DNA from: Gottfriedia solisilvae
GTDB lineage: Bacteria > Bacillota > Bacilli > Bacillales > Bacillaceae_G
Assembly (NCBI RefSeq): GCF_002128405.1
Contig: NZ_NETJ01000003.1
Span: 766,380 to 830,379 of the forward strand
Direction of reading: 5' to 3'
Length of the DNA stretch: 64,000 nucleotides
This document shows positions 42,901 through 51,962 of this stretch, piece by piece (positions within the stretch are counted from its first letter, which is position 1; each line of letters begins with the position of its first letter). A model generated the notes under the pieces. That model ran no database searches. It had not been told where the DNA came from and saw only the letters and a program-made list of their open reading frames with translations. Made by a program: the position numbers and the translations under genes.

Positions 42901-42929
42901 CCTCACAAGAAAGTCTCATTCTTGTGAGG
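42901..42929 (-). other. Perfect 11-bp inverted repeat without U-run
   Basis: CCTCACAAGAA (42901-42911) and TTCTTGTGAGG (42919-42929), immediately after the stop of the minus-strand coiled-coil gene. No U-run on either side, so it is more likely an mRNA 3' stability hairpin than an intrinsic terminator. Between it and 42739 the motif GTTTGCGTA occurs twice (about 42797 and 42859). Confidence 0.6.
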
Positions 42930-42931
42930 TA

Positions 42932-43444
42932 TTAAAAATAATCCCTGCCATCAAATGGTATATTAATAGAGAAGTTTTTTGCATCGATTAAACCAGATAA
43001 TCGCGTTGCTTTACGTTCCAATTTTAAAGCTTTTTGTCGATAGTCTTCAGGATTGAAATATAGTTTTTCAACAATAATACTATCAGTTCCATACATTGGT
43101 TGAATTCGTTCTTTTTTACTTGCAAACTCTTTTGCAGATTGGACTTCTGCACGAAGTTGTTTAGCAAATTCGATCGCCTCTGTAATGGATAGCTCCATAT
43201 TTTCAATCGTGATTGTATTTTCGATATTCGCTTTTTGCATTAAGTAATCTAATTTACGGAAATCAGCCCGTACTTTTGCTAAATCGCTTTCGATTTGAGT
43301 CATATTTCGAGCTAAAGTAGGAAGGGGTTGGCCTTTTTCCACTTCAACGCTTGAATTTTCTTCAAGTTCTTCTATTAGTTCTCTAATCCTTTTTGAAAGA
43401 ATATGTCTAATATTTAATGCTTCAGCTAATGTAATCTGGTTCAT
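42932..43444 (-). CDS. Coiled-coil protein resembling the DIP1984/septicolysin family
   Basis: 170 aa, almost entirely helical and charged. ITLAEALNIRHILSKRIRELIEEL at the N terminus, LPTLARNMTQIESDLAKVRADFRKLDYLM in the middle, and a C-terminal KATRLSGLIDAKNFS resemble the DIP1984-like family, whose function is unknown. No signal peptide or membrane helix. GAAGGAGC ribosome site upstream of ATG 43444. The family call rests on recall of the pattern, not a search. Confidence 0.65.
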   Translation of the reverse strand: MNQITLAEALNIRHILSKRIRELIEELEENSSVEVEKGQPLPTLARNMTQIESDLAKVRADFRKLDYLMQKANIENTITIENMELSITEAIEFAKQLRAEVQSAKEFASKKERIQPMYGTDSIIVEKLYFNPEDYRQKALKLERKATRLSGLIDAKNFSINIPFDGRDYF

Positions 43445-43632
43445 AAAATGCTCCTTCTCTAATGAAAATAAGAATTGAGTTTTTATTATAATATTCTAAT
43501 GAAAGAATAAAAAGTAAAATGCTGTTATTATTTTTATTTAATTCTTTTAAACTATAAAGTTATTCCATAATCTTCTAATAATTAGGAAGAATGTAATGTT
43601 AATTTTGTGATTTTATTTTTCTTAAACAAGAA

Positions 43633-43755
43633 GGGGTTCGTAGATTTGCGCTCCAGGATGCTCCCTTTCCGTGGTGCGTGCGCTGAGCCTCTTGAGGGGT
43701 CTCAGCTGTCCCGCTACTCCCAACGGAGTCTTGCACTTTCCTCTCCAATTACTTT
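43633..43755 (+). repeat. Repeat family A, short copy
   Basis: TTGCGCTCCAGGATGCTCCCTTTCC to TTGCACTTTCCTCTCCAATTAC matches the two ends of the 42057-42225 copy but lacks about 65 bp of its centre. Confidence 0.78.
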
Positions 43756-43773
43756 TACATTAGAAAAAAATTT

Positions 43774-43818
43774 ACATAAAAAATGGCAACTACTTTAAAA
43801 ATCATGTAGTTGCCATTT
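43774..43818 (-). terminator. Terminator of rqcH
   Basis: On the minus strand AAATGGCAACTAC (43818-43806) and GTAGTTGCCATTT (43793-43781), perfect 13-bp stem, followed by TTTATG. Confidence 0.88.
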
Positions 43819-43880
43819 CGTATGTCGTTTTCATATATATGCCTTTGAAAGAGAATCTGTTAACCCTAATGGAAGCAATC

Positions 43881-45581
43881 TTATTTCCGTAGCTTTAAAA
43901 CTAACTCTTCGTCAGGAGTTACGTAGACTGTATTGTTTTGTTCGTAAATGACAAATCCTGGTTTTGAGCCATTTGGTTTCTTTACATGGCGAATTTCTGT
44001 GTAGTCGACTGGAACAGAACTGGATTGACGAGCTTTGCTAAAGTATGCAGCAATGATCGCTGCTTCTTTGATTGCAGTTTCACTTGGTTCTTTTGCACGA
44101 ATGACTACGTGAGAACCTGGGATATCCTTTGTGTGGAACCAAAGTTCGTCTCTACTAGCAAGTTTGTTCGTTAAATAATCATTTTGTTTATTGTTTTTAC
44201 CGACTAATAAAAGTTCACCAGTTGTTGATACATATTCATCGAGTGTTACTTTTTGTTTGCTATTCTTTTGAGGTTTTTTGGATTTTTTCTTTCTAACATA
44301 ACCTGTTTCAGCTAATTCTTCTCGAATTTCTTCTAAATCACGTGGTGAAGCCGATTCGATTTGTTGTAATACGGTTTCTAAATAATCATTTTCCTCAAGT
44401 GTAAGCTTTACTTGCTCGTGTATATGAGCGACTGAATTTTTTAATTTTGTGTATTTCGTAAAATATGATTGTGCATTTTCAGAAGGTGTTTTTAATGGAG
44501 ATAATGGAATGGTGATTGTTCCACCATTTTCATCATAATAATTTACGACCTCAACTTCTGTCATACCTTTTTTTAGTGCAAACATATTAGCAGTGATTAA
44601 CTCACCTTGTAATTGGATTGCATCTGCTTTTTCTGTATCTACTAAACTTCTTTCAAGCTTCTTAAGTTTTTTCTTGTTTTTAGATAATTCATTTTGTAAT
44701 AGTTTTTCTAAATCTCCGCTTTGCTGTTTTACTCTGTCACGTTCTGCTTTTCCAAAGTAAAAGACGTCTAATAATTCACTTAAGCTAGAGAAGGTCGTTT
44801 GCTCACCATCCAAATGAGTCATTTCAATAAAGTAAAATTGTTCTTTTGACTGTAAACGGTATAAAGAAGGAGTAAATCTCATTTCTTGAATATCATTTAT
44901 TAAAGAAACGAATGATTCAAATAAGCTATCTTTATTTCGATACACAACCTCATTAGCAAATAATGGAGAAATACCAGCAAACTCTTGCACAAGTACTTGC
45001 GCTACTGGTTGGTTCTCATTAGAAATAATGTTTTGAAATTCTGCCTCAGTCATTTGAGCAAAGGGATCTTGTTTTTCTTGTTTAGGTGGTAAAACGTAAC
45101 TAGAGCCAGGTTGAATGATACGATGTCGGTTAACGGCCATCGGTACATGCTTAATACTGTCTAAAATAATCTGTCTTTCATCATCAAGTAAAATAATATT
45201 ACTATGTCTTCCCATTAATTCAATGATGAGTGTTCGGATTTGTTCGTCACCAATTTCATTTCTGCTTCTTACTCTAATCCTCACAATTCGTTCGCGTTCA
45301 TTTTGCGAGATGCTTTCGATGATTCCTCCATTTAAATGTTTTCGTAATACCATTGTAAACATTGGTGGTTCTGAAGGTGTATCATAGTTTTGATCTGTAA
45401 TATGAAATCGTGCATAACTTGGGTGTGCACTTAATAAAAGTTTATAATTTGCACCATTTGCACGAATGGTTAGTAGAACTTCATACATACTTGGTTGTAC
45501 GATTTTTGAAATTCTTCCAGTTGTTAATTTTGTGGCTACCTCACTTGTCATAGCCCCTGTAAAAAGTCCATCAAAAGACAT
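43881..45581 (-). CDS. rqcH: RqcH (YloA/FbpA), NEMF-family Ala-tailing factor
   Basis: Binds obstructed 50S subunits and recruits tRNA-Ala to add C-terminal alanine tails that mark proteins for ClpXP. 566 aa: NFACT-N domain (SFDGLFTGAM, LLSAHPSYARFHIT), a central coiled coil (about 280-420), and a C-terminal NFACT-R domain (LVGKNNKQNDYLTNKLASRDELWFHTKDIPGSHVVI). Older names stress fibronectin binding. ATG 45581 preferred over 45608 because AGGAAGTGAT lies just before it and the protein then starts MSFDG like B. subtilis. Divergent from yloB. Its partner RqcP is at 13440-14213. Confidence 0.95.
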   Translation of the reverse strand: MSFDGLFTGAMTSEVATKLTTGRISKIVQPSMYEVLLTIRANGANYKLLLSAHPSYARFHITDQNYDTPSEPPMFTMVLRKHLNGGIIESISQNERERIVRIRVRSRNEIGDEQIRTLIIELMGRHSNIILLDDERQIILDSIKHVPMAVNRHRIIQPGSSYVLPPKQEKQDPFAQMTEAEFQNIISNENQPVAQVLVQEFAGISPLFANEVVYRNKDSLFESFVSLINDIQEMRFTPSLYRLQSKEQFYFIEMTHLDGEQTTFSSLSELLDVFYFGKAERDRVKQQSGDLEKLLQNELSKNKKKLKKLERSLVDTEKADAIQLQGELITANMFALKKGMTEVEVVNYYDENGGTITIPLSPLKTPSENAQSYFTKYTKLKNSVAHIHEQVKLTLEENDYLETVLQQIESASPRDLEEIREELAETGYVRKKKSKKPQKNSKQKVTLDEYVSTTGELLLVGKNNKQNDYLTNKLASRDELWFHTKDIPGSHVVIRAKEPSETAIKEAAIIAAYFSKARQSSSVPVDYTEIRHVKKPNGSKPGFVIYEQNNTVYVTPDEELVLKLRK

Positions 45582-45676
45582 AACATCACTTCCTAATCTA
45601 TCAAACACTACTAAACTTCATGTCATCTTATCAATTTATAAAAAAAGCATTTCCGAGCTAATTTGTTAAGGAATCA

Positions 45677-45706
45677 ATTTTACATTATTTTACCTACGAT
45701 TGTCAC
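45677..45706 (-). promoter_or_regulatory. Sigma-A promoter of rqcH
   Basis: On the minus strand GTGACA (45706-45701, 5 of 6), 18-bp spacer, TAAAAT (45682-45677). Confidence 0.65.
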
Positions 45707-45835
45707 ACTATTCCATTTGTACGAGCTACATTTATTTTTCATCATTATATCATTTATTTGGACGAGTCTGAATATGCTTTTATGAGAGGTAAGGGGGACA
45801 ACTTACCTAATGTAAAAATTAGGGGTGACAATTAC

Positions 45836-48508
45836 ATGAATTTTTATCGGATGAGAGCGGAAGAAGTTCTAAACGTAACAAATACGAACGTTTCCTCTGG
45901 TTTAACTGATGAGGAGGCAAGAAAAAGACGAGAAACTTTTGGAGCAAATGAATTAAGAGAATCGGAGAAAACTTCCAAACTCGTTTTATTTTTAAGTCAG
46001 TTCAATGATTTTATGGTGTTCGTATTATTAGGTGCAACAATTATTTCAATTTTTTTACATGAAGTAGTTGATGCTGTTGCTATTATGGCAATTGTGTTGA
46101 TTAACGGGGTCTTAGGTTATTTTCAAGAAGCAAAAGCTGAAAAATCTTTAGAAGCATTAAAAGAATTAGCAGCTCCACAAGTTCAAGTATTAAGAAATGG
46201 CCTATATAAAAAACTCCCTTCGAAAGACTTAGTTGTCGGGGATATTATAAAGTTTTCTAGCGGTGATCGAATCGGTGCAGATATTCGTATTATCGAGGCA
46301 TCAAGTTTATACATAGAGGAATCAGCACTTACAGGAGAATCATTGCCAGTCCAAAAACGTTTTGAATCAATTCAATCTGAAGGGATTGGAATTGGTGATC
46401 AGGATAACATGGGCTTTATGGGGACACTCGTAACTCGAGGAAATGGTAAAGGTGTAGTTGTATCAACAGGTATGAAAACAGCTATGGGTCAAATTGCTGA
46501 TTTGCTGCAAAATACAGATGCAACTGTAACACCATTACAAAGAAGACTTGAACAACTTGGGAAAATTTTAATAGTCGTTGCATTATTTTTAACTGCATTA
46601 GTTGTGTTTATTGGGGTGTATCAAGGTAACGAGTTGTATCATATGTTTTTAGCGGGTGTGTCATTAGCAGTAGCTGCAATACCTGAAGGACTTCCTGCTA
46701 TTGTAACAGTTGCTCTGTCACTAGGTGTGCAGAGAATGATCAAAAAGAAAGCCATCGTAAGAAAGCTTCAGGCAGTTGAAACATTAGGTTGTGCTTCGGT
46801 TATTTGTTCTGATAAAACAGGTACAATGACTGAAAATAAAATGACTGTTACAAATATTTGGACTGGGGGATCTAGCTTCGAAGTTTCAGGAAATGGTTAT
46901 GTTGTAGATGGTAAATTTACAAATAAAGAACGAACTGTTAATCCAACTTTAAATAAACAATTATTTCAAACACTAGTTTTTGGTTCGATTTGCAGTGATG
47001 CTCAATTGATTCAAAAGAAAAAAGAAATTGTTTTAGATGGTGATCCTACAGAAGGTGCAATTGTTGTAGCAGGATATAAAGCAGGAATTGACCGTGATTA
47101 TGTAAATAGTCATTTTACTAGAATTCATGAAATCCCATTTGATAGTACGCGCAAAATGATGACTGTCGTTGTTAAAAATCGTGAGGGTGACCATTTTGTC
47201 ATTACAAAAGGTGCACCAGATGTATTACTTTCTAAATGTGATTCTATTTTATGGCATGAACGTGAAGAAAAATTAAATACATTTAGACAAAACGCTGTTG
47301 AAGATACAATCACTTCTTATGCTAATAATGCGCTTCGAACAATTGCTATTGCTTTTAAACCAATTCATTCAAATTCAGTTTTGAATGATAGAGAGCTTGA
47401 AAGTAATTTAACTTTTATCGGATTACAAGGTATGATCGATCCACCAAGAGCGGAAGTTGCACAAGCTGTACAAGAGTGTAAAGAAGCTGGAATTCGTACG
47501 ATTATGATTACTGGGGATCATAAACTGACTGCGGCTAGTATAGCAAGAAAGCTAGGAATTTTAAGAGAATCAGGAAATGTAGTAGAAGGAAAAGAATTAG
47601 ATTCTCTAACTGTTGAACAAATTCAAGAATTTGTAGAAGACACTGCTGTATTTGCGCGAGTGACGCCAGAACATAAATTGAAAATTGTTAAAGCGCTTCA
47701 AGCAAATGGCCATGTAGTAGCGATGACAGGCGATGGTGTAAATGATGCACCTGCAATAAAAGCTGCAGATATTGGTATTTCAATGGGGATTACTGGTACA
47801 GATGTAGCCAAAGAGGCTTCCGCTTTAATATTATTAGATGATAATTTTGCAACAATTAAATCAGCAATCAAAGAAGGTCGTAATATTTACAGTAATATTC
47901 GTAAATTTATTCGATATTTACTCGCATCAAATGTCGGAGAAATATTAGTTATGTTGTTTGCAATGTTATTAGCTCTTCCACTACCATTAGTGCCAGTTCA
48001 AATTTTATGGGTAAACTTAGTAACAGATGGATTACCAGCAATGGCACTAGGAGTAGATTCAGCAGAAGATGATGTAATGAAAAGAAGTCCGAGATCTTTA
48101 TCAGAAGGTATTTTTGCAAGAGGTTTAGGTTGGAAGATTATTTCAAGAGGCTTCTTAATTGGTTTTGTGACATTAATCGCGTTTATCATTTCATATAATC
48201 AACATCCAGAACAATTAGCGTATGCTCAAACTGTTGCGTTTTCAACATTAGTTTTAGCACAATTAATTCATGTGTTTGATTGCCGAAGTGAGCGTTCTAT
48301 TTTCCATCGAAACATATTTGGAAATATGTATTTAATCGGTGCTGTTATTGTTTCTGTATTATTGATGCTTGTTGTTATCTACTATCCGCCTCTACAACCG
48401 ATTTTTAAAACATTACCAATCCAATTAAGGGACTGGATCTTAATCGGTGGACTTTCAGCACTTCCAACATTTATGCTAGCAGGTGCATTATTTAAAAAGA
48501 AAAAATAA
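45836..48508 (+). CDS. yloB: P-type calcium-transporting ATPase (SERCA-like)
   Basis: P2A ATPase pumping calcium out of the cytoplasm; the B. subtilis homologue is linked to spores. 890 aa, identical in length. The phosphorylated Asp326 is in SDKTGTM; the TGES actuator motif (ESALTGESLPV), the M4 calcium site AAIPEGLPA and MTGDGVNDAPAIK hinge are present; 10 membrane helices. ATG 45836 chosen for AGGGGTGA upstream; an in-frame ATG at 45758 would add 26 residues absent from relatives. A 7-bp hairpin AGGTAAG/CTTACCT (45787-45808) lies in its leader. Confidence 0.95.
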   Translation: MNFYRMRAEEVLNVTNTNVSSGLTDEEARKRRETFGANELRESEKTSKLVLFLSQFNDFMVFVLLGATIISIFLHEVVDAVAIMAIVLINGVLGYFQEAKAEKSLEALKELAAPQVQVLRNGLYKKLPSKDLVVGDIIKFSSGDRIGADIRIIEASSLYIEESALTGESLPVQKRFESIQSEGIGIGDQDNMGFMGTLVTRGNGKGVVVSTGMKTAMGQIADLLQNTDATVTPLQRRLEQLGKILIVVALFLTALVVFIGVYQGNELYHMFLAGVSLAVAAIPEGLPAIVTVALSLGVQRMIKKKAIVRKLQAVETLGCASVICSDKTGTMTENKMTVTNIWTGGSSFEVSGNGYVVDGKFTNKERTVNPTLNKQLFQTLVFGSICSDAQLIQKKKEIVLDGDPTEGAIVVAGYKAGIDRDYVNSHFTRIHEIPFDSTRKMMTVVVKNREGDHFVITKGAPDVLLSKCDSILWHEREEKLNTFRQNAVEDTITSYANNALRTIAIAFKPIHSNSVLNDRELESNLTFIGLQGMIDPPRAEVAQAVQECKEAGIRTIMITGDHKLTAASIARKLGILRESGNVVEGKELDSLTVEQIQEFVEDTAVFARVTPEHKLKIVKALQANGHVVAMTGDGVNDAPAIKAADIGISMGITGTDVAKEASALILLDDNFATIKSAIKEGRNIYSNIRKFIRYLLASNVGEILVMLFAMLLALPLPLVPVQILWVNLVTDGLPAMALGVDSAEDDVMKRSPRSLSEGIFARGLGWKIISRGFLIGFVTLIAFIISYNQHPEQLAYAQTVAFSTLVLAQLIHVFDCRSERSIFHRNIFGNMYLIGAVIVSVLLMLVVIYYPPLQPIFKTLPIQLRDWILIGGLSALPTFMLAGALFKKKK

Positions 48509-48544
48509 TTTTTGAACAAAATGGATTACAAATTTAAAATATGT

Positions 48545-48593
48545 TATAATCTCTTAAGGTAGTAGAGGTATGCTCTATTACCTTTTCTCTTTT
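48545..48593 (+). terminator. Terminator after yloB, directly behind a promoter-like -10
   Basis: GGTAGTAGAG (48558-48567) and CTCTATTACC (48573-48582), one G-U, followed by TTTTCTCTTTT. An extended -10 TGTTATAAT ends at 48550, so a transcript starting there would begin with the hairpin. Confidence 0.75.
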
Positions 48594-48656
48594 ACATAAT
48601 TGAAAGTTAATACATACTAAAAAATAAGAGAAAATTTCTGTATTGGAAGTGGAACA

Positions 48657-49517
48657 ATGGTTGTAAGTATGACAGGGTATGGAAAAGCCATTTTGTCAAA
48701 TGAACAGTACAAAATACATATTGAAATGAAAGCAGTAAATCATCGATACTTAGAGTCGATCGTACGTATGCCAAGACAATTATTAGCATATGAAGATTCA
48801 ATTAAAAAAATCGTATCTGAGTATACTAGTCGAGGTCGAGTTGAAGTTTTTGTTACAATTGAAGGTTTGTTACAACGTACATTACAAATAGATGAAGGCT
48901 TAATTAAACAATATAAAGAAGCGATTGAAAATTTAGCAGTTGGAGAGTCAATTTATAATCCAATTGATTTATTAAAGCTTCCAGAAGTTACTACTGTAAG
49001 TGAAGTCGAACAGATTAATGATAATTTTGAACAATTATTAGTAACGACTACAAAAAATGCATGTGAGCAATTTTTTGAATCAAAATGTAAAGAAGGTAGT
49101 CAATTAAAGAAAGACTTACTTGAAAGACTATCCGCGATTGAAGAGTGTAAAAAACAGATTACCGAACAAGCACCACTTGTTATTAAAACTCATCGTGAAA
49201 AATTACTTGCGAAATTAGCAGATGTTGAATTAGCAAACGTAGATGAGCAAAGATTATTAACAGAGGTTATGATTTTTGCTGATCGTTGTGATATTTCTGA
49301 AGAATTAGTTCGACTAGCAAGTCATTTAGAACTATTTAGCGAAACATTGGAATTGAAAGAATCTATTGGAAGAAAATTAGATTTCATCGTTCAAGAAATG
49401 AATCGAGAAGTAAATACAATTGGTTCTAAAGCTAATTCATTAGAAATTTCAAAGCAGGTTGTTGAAATTAAAAATAATCTTGAAAAAATTAGAGAACAAG
49501 TCCAAAATATCGAATAA
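48657..49517 (+). CDS. yloC: YicC/YloC family endoribonuclease
   Basis: 286 aa. N-terminal YicC domain (MTGYGKA, EMKAVNHRYLE, RMPRQL) and C-terminal DUF1732 block (DRCDISEELVRLASHLE; GRKLDFIVQEMNREVNTIGSKAN). E. coli YicC and B. subtilis YloC are metal-dependent endoribonucleases acting on small RNA or mRNA. GGAAGTGG ribosome site. In B. subtilis remA follows, but here the next gene is gmk. Confidence 0.94.
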   Translation: MVVSMTGYGKAILSNEQYKIHIEMKAVNHRYLESIVRMPRQLLAYEDSIKKIVSEYTSRGRVEVFVTIEGLLQRTLQIDEGLIKQYKEAIENLAVGESIYNPIDLLKLPEVTTVSEVEQINDNFEQLLVTTTKNACEQFFESKCKEGSQLKKDLLERLSAIEECKKQITEQAPLVIKTHREKLLAKLADVELANVDEQRLLTEVMIFADRCDISEELVRLASHLELFSETLELKESIGRKLDFIVQEMNREVNTIGSKANSLEISKQVVEIKNNLEKIREQVQNIE

Positions 49518-49592
49518 ATGAAGTGAAAGATTTGTTTATAGAGTCTAATGTCCGGTAACAATGGGAATTAGAAGACTAGTTAATTGTATGGA

Positions 49593-49619
49593 TTGACTCA
49601 AGCTCTGGGATGATATAAT
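49593..49619 (+). promoter_or_regulatory. Sigma-A-like promoter of gmk-rpoZ
   Basis: TTGACT (49593-49598) and TATAAT (49614-49619); the spacer is 15 bp, shorter than ideal. Confidence 0.55.
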
Positions 49620-49671
49620 GGATTAACCTTTAATAATTTACTGTTTATAGATTAGAAGGGTAGGGTCATGA

Positions 49672-50289
<618 letters not shown>

Positions 50290-50292
50290 ACT

Positions 50293-50505
50293 ATGTTATA
50301 TCCTTCGATTGACCGTTTATTAACTAAATTAGATTCAAAATACACACTTGTAACAGTTGCATCAAAACGTGCTCGTGAAATGCAAGTGAATAAAGATGCT
50401 CGAGTTGAAAAGCCTGTATCTGATAAATTCGTAGGTAAAGCACTAGAAGAAATCAATGCTGGACTTTTATCTTACAGAAAACTTGAAGAAATAAAAGAAG
50501 ACTAA
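50293..50505 (+). CDS. rpoZ: RNA polymerase omega subunit
   Basis: 70 aa accessory subunit that chaperones beta-prime. The conserved [28 protein letters not shown] block is complete. GGAGG ribosome site lies within the end of gmk. Followed by a structured terminator-like element. Confidence 0.96.
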   Translation: MLYPSIDRLLTKLDSKYTLVTVASKRAREMQVNKDARVEKPVSDKFVGKALEEINAGLLSYRKLEEIKED

Positions 50506-50523
50506 AACTTACACGTGTGACGA

Positions 50524-50638
50524 GGCTGTCCCAAACATTGCTATTATCTCTATATGACTGAAAGGACAACATGGTGTTAGACACTATTTCCTTCATTCAT
50601 AGTGATCTAGCAGTGGTACCGGGACAGTCTTATTTTTT
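50524..50638 (+). other. Nested structured element and terminator after rpoZ
   Basis: GGCTGTCCC (50524-50532) pairs with GGGACAGTC (50621-50629) and is followed by TTATTTTTT. Inside, CATTGCT (50536-50542) pairs with AGCAGTG (50609-50615), and CACTAT with ATAGTG. The outer GGCTGTCCC/GGGACAG arms are common in Firmicute terminators, but here the loop is about 85 nt. Confidence 0.65.
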
Positions 50639-50709
50639 GTGAGCCTTAATCAATTTAATTCAAACACATTTGTGGTATCTTAGAAATAAACAATCAAAAG
50701 ACCTATTTT

Positions 50710-50737
50710 TTGACAAATATGAAAGATAGACTAAGAT
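50710..50737 (+). promoter_or_regulatory. Sigma-A-like promoter of coaBC
   Basis: Perfect TTGACA (50710-50715), 16-bp spacer, TAAGAT (50732-50737). Confidence 0.65.
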
Positions 50738-50756
50738 TTGAAAGGGTGAAGGTGAG

Positions 50757-51962
50757 TTGGAACAAAAAAATATACTCCTTTGTGTTACTGGTGGTATTGC
50801 AGTATATAAAGCTGCGGCTCTTACTAGTAAACTCGTGCAAGCAGGATATAACGTAAAAGTGATGATGAGTCCTTCTGCTACAAAATTTGTGACACCATTA
50901 ACGTTTCAAGCATTGTCAAGAAACGATGTATATACAGATACATTTGATGAAAAAGATAGTTCAAAAATTGCCCATATAGATTTAGGGGATTGGCCAGATT
51001 TAATCATTGTAGCCCCTGCGACAGCGAACACAATTGGTAAGCTTGCAAATGGCTTAGGTGATGAGATGATTCAAGCGACATTACTTGCTGCTACAAAACC
51101 AATATGGATTGCTCCTGCTATGAATGTAAATATGTATCATCATCCAATTGTTCAAAAAAATATGAACACTTTAAAAGAAATTGGATGTAAATTGATTGAA
51201 CCAAATGAAGGATATTTAGCATGTGGTTATGTTGGAAAAGGTAGATTAGCAGAACCAGAAGACATTACACAAGCTGTAAATGACTATTTTCAAAACGAAT
51301 TTGGCATTTTAAAAGGCAAGAAAATCGTAATATCTGCTGGACCTACTCTTGAAACAATCGATCCAGTCCGTTACTTATCAAATCGTTCTACTGGGAAAAT
51401 GGGTTATAGCTTAGCAGAAGTAGCCGTTTCTCTAGGAGCAGAGGTGGTCTTAGTCTCAGGACCTACAAATCTAACACCACCAGAAGGGTGTAAGGTCATT
51501 AAGACTGAGTCAGCTGCGCAAATGTATGATGCAATATTAACGGAATTTGGAAATGCGGATGTTGTGATAAAAACAGCGGCGGTTGCCGATTACACTCCTG
51601 CTGTTACTTATGATCAAAAAATGAAAAAAAGTGAGGGAGACCTTTCTATTCCTCTAAAACGAACAAAAGATATTCTCCTTTCATTAGGTCAACAAAAAAC
51701 ACATCAAATTTTAGTTGGGTTTGCAGCTGAAACTGAACAAGTTGAAGATTATGCAAAAGGGAAACTGTTAAAGAAAAATGCAGATATGATTGTTGCAAAT
51801 GATGTTACGAAAGCTGGAGCAGGTTTTGGTACGGAAACGAATATTGTCACGATCTATCACCGAAATGGTGAAGTGAAGCCATTACCAATCATGACAAAAA
51901 AAGAAGTAGCGAAAGAAATACTACTTGAAGTACATCGCTTATTAAATGAGGAAGCAAGATGA
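50757..51962 (+). CDS. coaBC: CoaBC, phosphopantothenoylcysteine synthetase/decarboxylase
   Basis: Bifunctional coenzyme A enzyme, 401 aa. The FMN decarboxylase half (about 1-185) has the catalytic His in AHIDLG, PAMNVNMY, and the Cys flap LACGYVGKGRL; the CTP-dependent synthetase half has SAGPTLETIDPVRYLSNRS, AAVADYTP and KKNADMIVAND. TTG start 50757 with AAGGTGAG upstream. Overlaps priA by 4 nt. Confidence 0.96.
   Translation: MEQKNILLCVTGGIAVYKAAALTSKLVQAGYNVKVMMSPSATKFVTPLTFQALSRNDVYTDTFDEKDSSKIAHIDLGDWPDLIIVAPATANTIGKLANGLGDEMIQATLLAATKPIWIAPAMNVNMYHHPIVQKNMNTLKEIGCKLIEPNEGYLACGYVGKGRLAEPEDITQAVNDYFQNEFGILKGKKIVISAGPTLETIDPVRYLSNRSTGKMGYSLAEVAVSLGAEVVLVSGPTNLTPPEGCKVIKTESAAQMYDAILTEFGNADVVIKTAAVADYTPAVTYDQKMKKSEGDLSIPLKRTKDILLSLGQQKTHQILVGFAAETEQVEDYAKGKLLKKNADMIVANDVTKAGAGFGTETNIVTIYHRNGEVKPLPIMTKKEVAKEILLEVHRLLNEEAR

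Noticed and set aside
45582..45835. Manganese (yybP-ykoY) riboswitch before the calcium ATPase
   Set aside because: Only a 7-bp hairpin is present; the conserved internal loops of that riboswitch are not seen.
50609..50640. T-box riboswitch before coaBC
   Set aside because: GTGGTACC is present, but there is no stem I or specifier loop, and coaBC is not an amino acid gene.
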